From Lamellibrachia satsuma (lineage: Eukaryota; Annelida; Polychaeta; Sabellida; Siboglinidae), in assembly GCA_033239005.1 (NCBI GenBank), contig BSQZ01000005.1:6376001-6440000 (forward strand): DNA of 64,000 bases, read 5' to 3'. The translations under genes and the position numbers were made by a program. The notes under the pieces are model-generated. The model did not search any database and was not told the DNA's origin. It was given only the letters and a program-made list of their open reading frames with translations. Shown piece by piece: positions 49,384 through 60,712 of the stretch (positions are counted from its first letter, which is position 1; each line of letters starts with the position of its first letter).

Positions 49384-50189
49384 CAACAAAACGCGCACGT
49401 TTATTCAGCCACCAGTGTTTAGCCTTCAAATCCGCGGCGACAGTTTCGATCAGTGACCAACGATTTTCGTGTCGTCAACAACAGTGCATACGTTATCCAA
49501 CACAGCATCAGTTTGTTATCCAATGTCTGGATGCCTACCCGCTACAAGCGAACACAATTACTGCGCATTCGCTGCAGACATTCGACAAACCTCTACAACA
49601 CGTCTTCTCGTTGCAGCATTGCACGTAATCGCGCCCTCTATCGAATACAGCAGTAACTATTGAGTGGTTGTGTGCACTGCGTCATTACGCCAAACGCTGG
49701 CGTAACGGAGGTTTCGTGGGAACATCGCTGGTTTGTTTGAAACAGCTTAGGATTTGTTTACGCAAAAACGTTTACAAGCATGCAACCAAAACGTGTTGTG
49801 TGCCAGTAGAGAGAATAGCGAGTTGGAATTGTTAAAGAGCCGGGGGTAGGGGACGCTCATGAGTGACGTGAACGGGTTGCCCCTCTGGCTCTGTGTTCCA
49901 ATCGCGCAAGGCCTGTTGACCATGAATCACTGACGCGTAATTTGATACGAGCTTTGCAAAGGAGCGTCACGAGTGACGGTAAAAACGTTCGGTTCCCCGA
50001 CAGCGCAGCAACTGCTGTTGGAATTTTACGGAAAAATTACACGAATATTATTAAGTAGGTCTATGCCCCCTGTGCCATTGTTGCAGAAGATTATGTCGGT
50101 GAGCTTCAAACTCAGCAGTGTATGCATACAAGTCTACAATGTGATGTTTTTGAGAAAAATTAACAGATAATCGAGGCGTACGTAACTTC

Positions 50190-50960
50190 AGTTATGAGTT
50201 GCAGTTATCCAAAAAATATATGCAAAAAAACAGACAGAAAATCAACTCTGAAAGACAATAGGGTGTCGTTAGTAACCCACGGTTGGAAGTTTTTCATTTC
50301 TTTGGCAAGTACCGTTTTCTGGATGTTATCAATGATGACGTTGATGTCAAATTTTTTTAGCAATGCTTGGTTCCTGCAATTTCTCGATGTCCTATCGCAT
50401 ACTTGGACTTATCTGGTGATATATCTTCATCGGCTTGAATTTCAATGTTGCCATATGAATGTTCTAGTTTTGGTTTGTTAATGCTCGATTTAAAACGTCA
50501 GGGAATGATCGAGCGTGTTGCCAATCAGATTGTGCATTTTCAATTTGGCGAGTGCCACGTTGTTCTCCCTGATTGTTTGTGCGGATGCAACGTGTTAGCC
50601 AAGTCGTAGTAATTGACTTCTCTTGTGCCAAAGCAGCCCACAATTCCAGCTCATTGTTCATATGCGTATGGGCCAGTTGCATTCCACGACGAGGAACTCT
50701 TTCATTGGAGCTTTCTTGGTGGTGTTATCGAGTTCTTCATCGTAGAAAGCTTCGATCACATCGTCGTCCTGAGCTGATGTTTGAGAATATATTTGGATAG
50801 TGTTGTATGGGAATTAAACTGCTAGAGATTGTTGTACAGCTGATGACCGCATTTGCTATATTCTTGTTCACAAGGAAGACAACCCCATTTTGGTGTTTGG
50901 ATTCCTCTCCGCTGTACTGCAGTTTGTGACTTTCCTCTGTAGTCTTTCTCAAAAAACTGT
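50190..50960 (-). pseudogene. RTE-like LINE endonuclease-region fragment
   Basis: The minus-strand translation, with several stops and shifts, shows RRGIQTPKWGCLPCEQEYSK, then KEFLVVECNWPIRI (equivalent to the LI-x-GDWNA-x-x-G catalytic region, with the Asp changed) and HKQSGRTTWHSPN (equivalent to the TTW-x-SPNG motif). These are the order and spacing of the apurinic-type endonuclease of RTE-like elements (craniofacial-development-protein-2-like annotations). It is inactive. Confidence 0.6.
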
Positions 50961-51187
50961 TTATCTAACTTCAACCAGTTCAAGAAATTCGTGGTTGAAG
51001 AATATCCCACTGATATATAGTTAGTTCATGAGTGCATTCTTTTCCGCAAGCATGTAATGTGCGTACATTCCAAGTGTCTGTGATGGTTTTCTTTGTTTGA
51101 TCTTGATCTTACTCCAGTAGTACATTTATCACCTCCATCCTATATGTCCCAACATACCTTATGTATATATAGGCGTAATAAACAAAT

Positions 51188-51206
51188 ATATATATATATA
51201 TATATT
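51188..51206. repeat. short TA microsatellite
   Basis: TA run. Confidence 0.8.
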
Positions 51207-51254
51207 ATGCTCTTTTATTTCACCTTATACAGCTATTTAGTTGTATTTTATATA

Positions 51255-51384
<130 letters not shown>

Positions 51385-51719
51385 AAATGGCGGAATATCA
51401 CCATCCTGTCTTTGGCACTGGATCGTGTAAAAGAAGTGATTGGCTCAAAACAGTGTTTATACTGTGGTTAAACATGGATGCAGCCTGCCTCCTCTCCCAT
51501 TTAAAATAGCTATTGGACCATGACAAATTAAAGTGCACATCGGAAATATCACCAGGACAAACATGGGTTGGTCAGACGATATTGTACTAGACTATTTTCA
51601 GACGATATTGTATTAATAAGTACCACATGTATGTAGATGCAAAGAAAAACGGATAATCTGAACAAACAGGTATAAAGATTAGTGCGACACAGGCGGAACC
51701 ACTTGAAACTCAGACATTT

Positions 51720-52110
51720 GACTCCATGATCAATTTGGGAGACACAACAAGAGAGGTCTAAACATCACCTACACGAGGCGTGAGATGGAGACCTTGTGAC
51801 GGAGAATACATTCTGAGACTTCAAATGGAGATCTTTAACTCAAGTGTTATCTCAATACTGATCAATGTGTGTATGTATTAATCGGAAAACTGGCGGTGCA
51901 GACAAACAACAGACAACAAACAGAACTTTGAGAACAAATGCCTTCGTATTATAAAAGGAATCCATCGGAGAGAACACAAAAGCAACGAAGAATGTCCACA
52001 GGAGTATGTATCTCGACAACTATTATACAGAACATATTGACATATCAGGATTATGTGCTGAGAATGACAACGGAAAGACTACAGTACTTAATTAAGAGAG
52101 TGAAATGTAA
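51720..52110 (+). pseudogene. RTE-like LINE reverse transcriptase C-terminal fragment
   Basis: Plus strand, several frames: RLQMEIFNSSVISIL, SENWRCRQTTDNKQNFENK, then CLRIIKGIHRREHKSNEECP. This is the family order F-NS-VIS-LLYGSE-W ... FENKCLR-IL-I-WRE--TNEE. The frame breaks after about 52035. Confidence 0.65.
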
Positions 52111-52229
52111 ACCTCGAAACACTAGACACGATTTGTGTTTATTTAAAAGAAAAGTGTTAATTCAGTTATATGTAAAATCTATTTGACTTGGTAGGCCCTA
52201 TTATTATGATCTTCACTAACGAGTAATTT

Positions 52230-52600
52230 GTGTTTAACAGTCGGAAATGACGGATACGACATTCCGTGTTATCGTTATGATACCTGCAAACAGGAATGTG
52301 ACTCGATTCTCTTCACTCCCACTGGCACATAAGGCGCCAACAAATCTCCCCAGTCAGCACGGTCTTGGGCGAGCCAGCTGGGTTCATGCCAAGTTAAGCC
52401 AGCTTAATTTCTTCTTTCACAGTTCTTCTTCCACAGTTCCAGGTGCTAAGTGATCTGCCTCGTCTCCCTTTTCCAGGTGGTGTCCAGCGGCACGTGGAAA
52501 AATATTTCTTTACATGCGAAGAACATGGCCAATCCACCTCCACCTTCTTTGCTTCACCCCATCGACAATGATAGGTATTGCATCGGTGCATACAACGAGG
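52230..52600 (-). pseudogene. RTE-like LINE C-terminal fragment, opposite strand
   Basis: The minus strand encodes GEAKKVEVDWPCSSHVKKYF, then GKGRRGRSLSTWNCGRRTVK, then an EE-x-x-LAGLTW-like segment and AQDRAEW-like remains. This is the usual LINE tail GKR-RGRP--TW-R-- ... TW-E---LAQDR--WR. It is frameshifted and antisense to the preceding fragment. Confidence 0.6.
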
Positions 52601-53246
52601 CCTTGTCGGCTAGCACGCCAGGAATTCTGTTTATCAGCAGCAAATGCAGACTCTCAACAGCTCGTATAGTATATCGCAAGTATTTACTCGAAAACAACTT
52701 TTCCAAGTATTTTTGGCATTCGATCGATAACATACCTTGTGGGGATTTAGCATATCCACATTTATGCATGCCTGTATTTGCCATATCTATGTTGTACGCA
52801 AAGCATATGCATCATATGTCTAGATTATTATCAATATATAAAATCTAATTTAACATGTATGCATACTAATCCAGTATAAAACCCGGCAACTACTCTCTCC
52901 GTCCATGCGTGTAAGTTGAACTGAAGGAGCAGTTGTAATTTGTGATTCATGACCATCTGCTTTAGATAACTAGAACTGACGGCCGGCTTCCACTAGTTGG
53001 ACATATGAAAATGTCATGTCAATTTCTGCGGATGAAAAGATAGATGTCCCGGGAAACTACATACAAATTAGTTTTACATTAATCATATACAAGATGATGG
53101 AACGATTGGTGAAAGACGATAACATACAGCGCATGGCTTGGAAAGGTAGCATCGTCCACATCATGTATAGGCAACGCAAATACTCGCACGGCTAGATGAA
53201 TGAGAAATGACACCACATCGATCTAGTTTGCTTGGACTGATATCGT
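52601..53246. other. unique intergenic sequence
   Basis: Overlapping frames at 52450-52848 (plus) and 52554-52784 (minus) have no recognisable domain. Confidence 0.35.
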
Positions 53247-53942
53247 TCGTTTCTGGTGAAGTTAAACGCGTACTGCAGTGTTGATGTTCTGTGTTAAATA
53301 TCGGCCTTATATCTTGGCTGGGCTATGGTAGGAATTGGTTATAGATGGACGTGCATTCTCATTATCATCATTTGCCAAAAAGGCAAATGTTATTTGTAAT
53401 GTAGTTTGTATGCTTCATCTTGGACCGTCTAATGCAATATTATATAGTAACACGAGTTGTGCAAATCCAATGGTTCCACTGCCGATCGCGGTACACTGCA
53501 GCATGGGTAATTTCATTCAGCTACAAATAAAAAGTCAAGATGGGCCTACACTGGTCAATTTGAGAGAGCTTTGCTCGACTAGAGATGTTTCCATGCGTTT
53601 CCGGTGAAGTTAAACGCGTACTGCAGTGTTGAAGTTCTGTGCTAAATATCGACCTTATCTCTTGGCTGGGCTATGGTAGGAATTGGTTATAGATGGACGT
53701 GTATTCTCATTATCATTATTTGCCAAAAAGGCAAATGTTATTTATAATGTAGTTTGTATGCTTCATATTGGACCGTCTAATGCAATATTATATAGTAACA
53801 CGAGTTGTGCAAATCCAATGGTTCCACTGCCGATCGCGGTACACTGCAGCATGGGTAATTTCATTCAGCTACAAATAAAAAGTCAAGATGGGCCTACACT
53901 GGTCAATTTGAGAGAGCTTTGCTCGACTAGAGCTGTTTGCAT
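53247..53942. repeat. 348-bp tandem duplication, two units
   Basis: The second unit starts at about 53595. Shared segments include GTGAAGTTAAACGCGTACTG, CTTGGCTGGGCTATGGTAGG and CCACTGCCGATCGCGGTACA. Units differ by scattered substitutions. An ORF is conserved in both because the period is 116 codons, but most changes alter amino acids, so coding is not supported. Confidence 0.92.
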
Positions 53943-54360
53943 GCGTGCGTTCGTTCGTGTGGGCGGGCGGGCGTGCGGGCGTGCGGGCGCGCGGGTCGGT
54001 ACTGGCAGCCAGATTTGTCTTGGAAAATTGCAGTTTGTAATAGGTAAGGTTTTCCAGACACACACTACCGACCCAACTAGTCGGTCTTCATTTCTTCAGG
54101 GTGCAACGTAGGCTAATTGGCAGACGAGACGCGATTGAGGTAGGAACGGTGTCGGGTGGCAGTCGTCAAGGAAGTATTATAGTCGTCGTGCTTTCAGCAC
54201 AGATCGGCACCATTTTTGCCGTCTGCTGCACGAATGTCGGACACTAACGGTTGGGCCCCTAAGCAAGTTTCTATATATTTTCTCTACCGGCTTTTGGAAT
54301 ACTGGCAGAAAGTATGGATAAAGATAATGATGTTTATTCTGTGAGTTGGTGTCAAATAAT
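53943..54360. other. GC-rich patch and unique sequence
   Basis: 53950-54000 is a GCGGGCGTGCGG-type patch following the second 348-bp unit. Nothing else recognised. Confidence 0.4.
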
Positions 54361-54394
54361 AATGTTATGCAGGCTTGTTAACAAATGCATGTCA

Positions 54395-54611
54395 ATGCAA
54401 ATGCAAATGTTTCACTTGATTCGAATGCAAATGCCATTTTCCAGGAACCCATGCAAATGTTTGGGGTCGCATGCAAAGGCAAATGTTCGGTCGCCAGGTG
54501 GCTGGTGCATTATACGAGAAACAACCTGAACAGCTCCAACAGAGGGTGCCACCGTACAAGGCGAATACACGATTGCTTTGCGTATAAAGCATGGCGCATT
54601 TGAATGCAAAT
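54395..54611 (+). promoter_or_regulatory. cluster of five ATGCAAAT octamers
   Basis: Perfect octamer motifs at 54395, 54401 (overlapping), 54425, 54451 and 54604. ATGCAAAT is the canonical binding sequence of POU-homeodomain factors. The last two lie within duplicated copies of AATGTTTGGGGTCGCATGCA. Function is unknown; the block precedes the gypsy remnant and could belong to its terminal region. Confidence 0.4.
54489..54585. repeat. about 93-bp dispersed repeat, copy 1 (pair with 55850-55942)
   Basis: Shared segments include TACGAGAAACAACCTGAACA (copy 2 differs slightly) and CAACAGAGGGTGCCACCGTA with CAAGGCGAATACA. Same orientation in both copies. Confidence 0.85.
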
Positions 54612-55144
54612 GTTTGGGGTCGCATGCAAAGGCAAATGTCTTGGTTAAATATTTGCAAATGTATTTGAATTAATTTTAAATTTTTTGGTTTTATATTAAC
54701 TTTTTGTGTTATTTGGAGAAAAAAACAACGTGTATACAAACACATTATTAATTTATTTAATAAATACAGTAGTATATTATTGTAAACACAACGTCCCACG
54801 ACCAACAGGGAACACGACATATTGGCGACGAGAATCGGGTCCGATCTCCTGTGTGACGCACAGTCGACGTAAGACGCTGAGATAGGACAGGAAGGTTTGT
54901 CTTCAGCACCGTTCTCGGTCGAGCCAGTGGGCAGTGGTGTGCGCGATGGGCACGATGGGCCCATTGGATGCGCCGCTTCAAAAATGGCATAGTGGTTAAA
55001 GACCCCACAGACGATGTTCGCATCAAACCAATGTTGTCGCATTATGCTGGGGAGGCAGTGTTTGAACTATGTGACGCCATAGGGGTTGTCACTGATGATA
55101 GTTTCGCACAAGCGAAAGAAAAGCTTACAGCGTATGTTACGACC

Positions 55145-55688
55145 TAGGCAAAGTTAATCGCCATACAATTTTTTTCTATCTGGCTGTTGCTGATGTAAGG
55201 CGAAGTTCTCGCTCGGCTAAAACATAAGTATTTTCATGAAACGTGAAACCTTACAAAAACGCTATAAACAGAGCAATAAACACGTCTTTCGTGTACGTAT
55301 GCATTCTTACATGTATATCACTAAAGTTACCTGACAATAACCATGTAAAAGTGTGAAATTATTACCTTTTTGTCAGAACGCATGTGCTTGTCAACATTTG
55401 TATATGACCGGATGTTGTTGTGAGCAAGATTACCAAACGGGATTATCGTAGATCTATATAAGGTCACGCTAAGAATTGCCCACTGCTGGCCATAGAGTTA
55501 CATCATTAATCATCCCCCTATAAACTACTAACTTACTAACGGGTGTTTTATTTATGTCTGTGCTGCTGGCCCACTCTGGCCTCATTCTACACGAAATCGC
55601 GTTTGATCATGTGACCCAAAGGCAACATCACGTGCACAGTATGGCGGCTATTTATGAAATCTTTTCTGTGTGACCGATAAATGTACTA
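55145..55688. mobile_element. 544-bp insertion in gypsy gag with 9-bp target duplication
   Basis: GTTACGACC occurs directly before (55136-55144) and directly after (55689-55697) the insert. The gag-like frame stops at the left boundary and resumes in frame at the right one, which independently fixes both ends. Ends are TAGGCAAAGTTAATCGCC and, inverted, TAGTACATTTATCGG: only weakly inverted-repeat. A 9-bp duplication would suit Mutator-like elements, but no transposase is present and the class is open. Confidence 0.7.
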
Positions 55689-55849
55689 GTTACGACCAGG
55701 CGAAATGAGGAGTACGAAATATTCACCTTTAGACACATTTTGATAACACAGTTTCTGCAGCTGAGAAATCTGTCAACGCAATTTTCACAATGAACACCGT
55801 CATATCGCACATCTTCACAAGGGCGAGGACCCGGCAGAAGTAGTTTCTA

Positions 55850-55942
55850 TCATGGTCGCCAGATGGCTGGTGCAATACACGAGAAACAACCTGACTAGCT
55901 CCAACAGAGGGTGCCACCGTACAAGGCGAATACAAATAATGG
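55850..55942. repeat. about 93-bp dispersed repeat, copy 2
   Basis: Pairs with 54489-54585. It lies inside the gypsy remnant, replacing the expected first part of the zinc-knuckle region. Confidence 0.82.
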
Positions 55943-56697
55943 GGCAAGATATGCCACAAATGTAACAAGCCTAACCATTTTCTAGAGTGACGTCATGGCA
56001 AAAGCACATTTGGTGAAAAAGGACACACCGCAACCAATGAACGATTTGTGTGAGGAGACATACGCTATGGGTTTGTACCACACAACAAGCACAAACACAG
56101 TAAAGCCGTGTGTTTGTACTGTGAGTATGGCAGGGACAGTTGTAACCATGGAAATCGACGCATAACCTCGGCTTCGTTTGTTTCTGAGAAGGAGTGGACC
56201 AGGATAAAAGGGTTGGTTCCACAACTAACACTGAATACAAATAAAGCACCACTTTTGCGCACCTATACAGGAAGCACCATTCAGCCGTTAGGTTAGGTTC
56301 GGCTGGGGATAGACCACAACAATCAGCATAACTTGAATGCACTTGTTGTGCCTGGATCGGGACCAAATCTGCTAGGACGTGACTGGTTGTCGGTGTTAAA
56401 CACTGAATTGGGTCGCAGTACACCAGGCAGTACGTGTTCAGTGAAGGACTGGGTCCGCTAAAATGGGTCACTGCTAAATTCTATGTCGACGACACATGTA
56501 AATCCACGTTACTGTAAACCTCGACATGTACCACTTGCTTTGCGGGCAAAAGTAGAAGCGGATTTAGATCGCTTACAGCAAGAAGGATTAATTCGTCTTG
56601 TCGACTATTCGGAATAGGTTGAACTGGTTGTCCCTATGCCCAAATCTACAGGAGCCGTCAGAATCTGCCAATCTACCCGATCCCCAACATAAACGAT

Positions 56698-57264
56698 TTG
56701 TTCAGGAAAATAACTGTACACAAACTTGACTTAAGCCACGCTTATCAACATGTTGTACTCGACGGAAAGTCACTCAAGCCCACCACTATCAACACTTCCA
56801 AGGGTTTGTTCGAATGTGAACGTTTGCCGTATGGTGTCAGCTCATCCCCGGGTATTTTCCAGAGGGTTATGGAGCAGCTGCGTCTAAACATCCCAATGAC
56901 AGTAGTCTACCTGGATGATGTTCTGGTGGCTGGAAGAACGTCAGAAGAGCACGATCGCAATCTCCATGTGGTGTTATCTGAAATCCAAGAAGCAGGGCTA
57001 CACCTGAAAAAGGAAAAATCTACTCCATCCGACAAGCTTCTCTCCACCGAGAATGCACCTGCACCGCAGCCTGCCCACGAGCTACGCGGGTTCTTGGGGA
57101 TCATCCACTACTATCACAACTTTCTGCGAAACCTGAGCACCATTTTGGCACCATCATTGTCAGCAGCGATGCTTCTCCCTACGGAATTGGAAGTGTATTG
57201 TCACATCGCCTATCAGATGGCTGTGAGAAACCAATGTCTTATGCTTCCCGAACTCTCTCATTGA
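56698..57264 (+). pseudogene. gypsy reverse transcriptase open segment
   Basis: The longest open part of the gypsy remnant, 188 codons. KLDLSHAYQHVVLDGKS is the motif-A region with its Asp. LPYGVSSSPGIFQ is motif B-like and YLDDVLV is motif C with the Asp pair. LRGFLGIIHYYHNF marks the connection to RNase H, after which a small deletion shifts the frame. In an intact element this enzyme copies the element RNA inside particles. Here upstream stops separate it from protease and gag. Confidence 0.85.
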
Positions 57265-57289
57265 GAATCTTACAAACAAACAAACACGA

Positions 57290-57715
57290 AGGTCATGTCG
57301 TAGGAGGGAAAATATAAGCTAGAAAAATATAAAGAAGGGCAACTTTAAAAAAAAAGTGATTCCAGAACTGAGAGCCATTCCAAAACATAGTTTGACTTGT
57401 CAACACTAGGAGATTACGACTATATAAATGACTTGTTTGACTTGAGCCTTTTTCACTCCCCGGCGGAGCATAAGCCATCAACGACTCATTTCGGTTTGTT
57501 GCTTGGGCTTCCAGCTCTTTCCATTTGTGTTCTGATTTTGATATCTCTGCTTCTACTTCTCTGCGACAAGTGTTTCTTGGCCTATGCCTTTTGCCTGAGG
57601 GTTCCACGTGAGCGCCCGTCTCGTTATGTTTTATTTTGATTTCCTGAAAGTATGGCCTATCCAGATCCACTTTTTCTACTAATTTGATGTTCGATTGGTT
57701 CCTGATTTGTTCTTT
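57290..57715 (-). pseudogene. LINE C-terminal fragment, host of the hAT insertion
   Basis: The minus strand encodes YGKEQIRNQSNIKLVEKVDL, then VEPSGKRHRPRNTCRREVEA and EHKWKELEAQATNRNESLM. This fits the LINE tail (GKR-RGRPRNTWRR-VEAEI ... W-ELE--AQNR--W). The same frame continues across the hAT insertion into 59375-59408 (GYGGQKELAMTHYG when the insert and one target copy are ignored), so the LINE was there first. Confidence 0.65.
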
Positions 57716-57723
57716 CCCATAGT

Positions 57724-57813
57724 CATGGGCGTCCGCGGGCGGCAAGGGGGCATTTGCCCCCCTGGATCTAGAATTTTTTCGGACGTATATTCGTGAGCTG
57801 AAAGTATATGTTA

Positions 57814-57876
<63 letters not shown>

Positions 57877-59366
57877 TTTACATTCTTTTTCAACGAGATT
57901 CAGCGCGAAAATCCATATCAAAGCGGCGAACGCCCACCAAAAGTGAGTATAGATCCTACATTTGTTATATATTATATTATATCGGGGAAGAGCAGCTTTC
58001 TCTTGGTGTTCGCTTTGTCGACACAACTAACAAAAAAACCTGCAATCCGTGATGACTTCCTTGGATTTACCTCTCTAACACAGATTGATTCTGAAACTAT
58101 TGTAAACACGTTGATCGTCCAGTGTACAAAGTTCGGACTAGTTCTCACAAAACTACTTGGCCAAGGATGCGATGGATGCTCAACCATGGCTGGTAAAGTT
58201 GGCGCAGTACAAGCTAAGATCAAGGAGAAGTACGCAAAGCTGTTTTCGTCCACTGTGCAGCCCAAAGACTTAGCTTGGTGGTGAACGATTTCAATTCCGT
58301 TGCAGAGGTCCTCGGTTGGAATTGAGTTACGTACACCTCGCTAGTGTGGACGTCTAACTCAACGGCCAAACTACCAGAGCAAGACGGTGGAAGAGTATTA
58401 TCGTGTCGCAATCTTCATCCAATACCTGGACTCCATAATCAATCACTAGAAACTCGATTTGCTCCCGACAACAAGAATCACTTTGCTCTGTTTTCTCTCC
58501 ATCCTGCACTGATGTCTCAGCTGGATCGCAACAGTTTCCGAGATCGCTTGGTCCAGGCAAGAATTTAATACATAAAATTATACTGCATTATGTTTTGATA
58601 TAATACTGTTGTAATTTATTGAAATTATATTGACCTGAATTGTACATATATAAATCTATTGACAGATTTTCATTTAACGAAATTGTATTGTCCTGATTTT
58701 TTATTTGTGTTTGAACGTTTGTTTTAAAATTAAATTGTTTTCTCTATATTAATATGATGGCGCCGTTGATTTGTTTGGATTTCAGTGGTTTTAATGTATG
58801 TCTTGGGACAACGTGATTTTTTATTTCTTCATGAAAATGTGATGAGTTCTTCTAATTTCAGGTCAACGATATATACAGCATTGACAACTTCGCTGAAGAA
58901 TCAATGGACTGGTTTGAGCAGTGGACACGAGGCACACACCCGAATAATGCAACCAAAGCAATATTGATGGAACTGTTGAACTACTGTCACTAATTTTGTT
59001 CCCAACTATTTGTAAACCGTACTTATTGCGTTGACGCATCCACCGTCTACTTGTCAAGATGAACGGTCTTTCAGCACCTTGAGGCGAGTTAAGACCTGGC
59101 TTTGTTCAACGGTGTCTACTGAACGTATGTCTGGCTTGTGCATGCTTAGCGTGCATCGACAGAAGGTGATGGACAGAAAGGATGCCATCATCAAGGACGT
59201 GATTGACCGAGTCTAAAAGGCGTCGCCTACAGTTTTTTATTCAGCCAGTAACTGGTAATTGCATGTACAATGTTTGAATACATGGTGTATGCCTTACTAC
59301 GCCTATGCATTATTATGTCCCCAAAATTATTGCCCCTCCCTGGAAAAATTCCTGCGGACGCCCCTG
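57724..59366 (+). mobile_element. hAT transposon, decayed, with 8-bp target duplication
   Basis: The 1643-bp element is flanked by CCCATAGT at 57716-57723 and 59367-59374. Ends are CATGGGCGTCCGCGGGCGG and, inverted, CAGGGGCGTCCGCAGGAA. The plus strand carries a DUF4371-type hAT transposase in pieces: REDFLGF-like DDFLGFTSLTQIDSETIVNT, LLGQGCDGCSTMAGKVGAVQ (catalytic-domain motif), a frame-shifted middle, and the C-terminal dimerisation domain DERSFSTLRRVKTWLCSTVS with LCMLSVHR. This resembles ZMYM1/P52rIPK-like transposases. Stops, shifts and a large internal deletion inactivate it; a TA microsatellite has grown at 57818-57874. Confidence 0.85.
57818..57874. repeat. TA microsatellite inside the hAT element
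   Basis: Uninterrupted TA run. Confidence 0.93.
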
Positions 59367-59589
59367 CCCATAGTGCGTCATAGCTAATTCTTTCTGGCCA
59401 CCATATCCTTAGAATTATTTGTAGTCATTTATTTACAAAAGTTTGGATCTTCTGTAGCATGGATTTTGTGGTACGCCATGCGTTTTCCGTGATAGAAACA
59501 ACAACGTAGACAAAAACAGCATTTCTATGTAACTACATTACAAACGGCACACATATAATATTTTATGAAGATAAAAATATTGTTAAAAA

Positions 59590-59682
59590 AAGATATATAT
59601 ATATATATATATATGCATGCATGTTTGTATACATAATGAGTGTATGTTTGTATGTATGCATGCACGTATATATATACATGCA

Positions 59683-59737
<55 letters not shown>

Positions 59738-59768
59738 GTATAATACACCTGCACACACATATATATAT

Positions 59769-59843
<75 letters not shown>

Positions 59844-59881
59844 ATTGTTGGTTGCAGTATGTATGTGTATATACACACACA

Positions 59882-59939
<58 letters not shown>
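59590..59939. repeat. compound TA / CATG / ACGC / AC microsatellite
   Basis: TA runs at 59681-59734 and 59760-59840, then ACGC units at 59879-59912 and an AC run to 59939. Long YIYIY frames on both strands are artefacts. Confidence 0.94.
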
Positions 59940-59940
<1 letters not shown>

Positions 59941-60712
59941 CCAGCAATACAACGATACAACAATGCATATAAATCAGTATTTATTGCAAGCAACACGAAT
60001 ATAGTATTTTATAAAGATGAAAAAAATATGTGCGAAAAAATAAGAACATTATGTCTTACAGGGCACGAAACAACTACTTCATCAGTCACACACAATTTTG
60101 TGAAATGCAAATATACTAGGTATGAAACTGGTGCATGGAGTTTTACCCTAAGAAGAGTTTTCGTTAAATGTTATAGTCTGACTCGGGGCCATCCCGTGGG
60201 GCATGGTTTACGTAAACCGTAGCAGGGATATGCAGCCCTACCTTCTACCATGTGGTTATTGGAATCAAGGATATGCGTCCTGGTCTATGGGGAAATATGC
60301 GCCCTGATCTATGGGGACAATTCGATAATGGTCAACATTATAGATTACAAAATATCTCATAAAGGGGACTAGTCACTGGAAACATGAACACAGCAATTTA
60401 CACAAACGCTTCCCTGGTTTTGGGATGGGAAAGCTTGTTTCACAAATCTGAATTATAATAATTAAGGTCGTTGGACCGTAGCCCGTGTTATAGAACAACT
60501 TCGTAAGTAGATGACCGACTTAAGACCAATCGGTTTTATAAGCTTCGTAGCTTTATGAGAAAACGGACCCGGCCATCTCACTGTGCTCAACATTACACAG
60601 CAAACTCGGCGATGAGCTACCGAGACACAACGTGAATGGCAAGTCTAAGGCACTGTAACAGCGTACCGCGCCTACACAACTAAGCTGACCCCAGCACCGT
60701 GTCAGGTGGCAC
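59940..60712 (-). other. probable 3' untranslated or downstream region of the SLC23-like gene
   Basis: No array or recognised element. It contains the candidate AATAAA at 59985-59980 (minus). GGATATGCGTCCTGGTCTAT and a near copy lie at about 60260-60310. Confidence 0.35.
59980..59985 (-). other. possible polyadenylation signal of the SLC23-like gene
   Basis: AATAAA on the minus strand, about 730 bases after the SLC23 stop. It is one of several A/T-rich hexamers possible by chance here, and no cleavage-site evidence is available. Confidence 0.2.

Larger units (their letters stand above)
49060..49960 (-). promoter_or_regulatory. CpG-rich candidate promoter and 5' leader of the LRP1-like gene
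   Basis: CG dinucleotides and GC content rise sharply over this stretch compared with the AT-rich flanks, and it contains the signal-peptide exon. It is free of tandem arrays. No TATA box could be placed with confidence, so start-site position is unknown. No divergent plus-strand gene is convincing: the frames at 49453-49663 lack recognisable domains. Confidence 0.45.
54820..57268 (+). mobile_element. Ty3/gypsy-type LTR retrotransposon remnant (gag, protease, RT, RNase H start)
   Basis: ATATTGGCGACGAGAATCGG at 54820 resembles the leader just after the 5' LTR of invertebrate gypsy elements. Then follow a gag-like stretch (54975-55144, resuming 55698-55735), half of a CCHC zinc knuckle (ICHKCNKPNHF, about 55937-55972), a protease region with NLLGRDWL (about 56365), and reverse transcriptase from about 56500 to 57105 with LPYGVSSSPGIFQ and the catalytic VVYLDDVLV. 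A frame-shifted RNase H start (SSDASPYGIG, about 57155) follows. Several stops and shifts, a missing protease active-site triad in frame, and absent integrase and 3' LTR show it is dead. A 544-bp insertion splits gag. Confidence 0.85.

Noticed and set aside
49453..49663. Plus-strand gene divergent from LRP1 in the CpG-rich stretch
   Set aside because: Two overlapping short frames without domain or splice partners; the GC-rich context opens frames by chance.
50194..50481. Plus-strand 95-codon hydrophobic protein
   Set aside because: It is the antisense reading of the RTE-like endonuclease fragment.
53335..54111. Two related small genes (MVIDGR... frames)
   Set aside because: They are the two 348-bp duplication units; substitutions between them are mostly amino-acid changing and no family is recognised.
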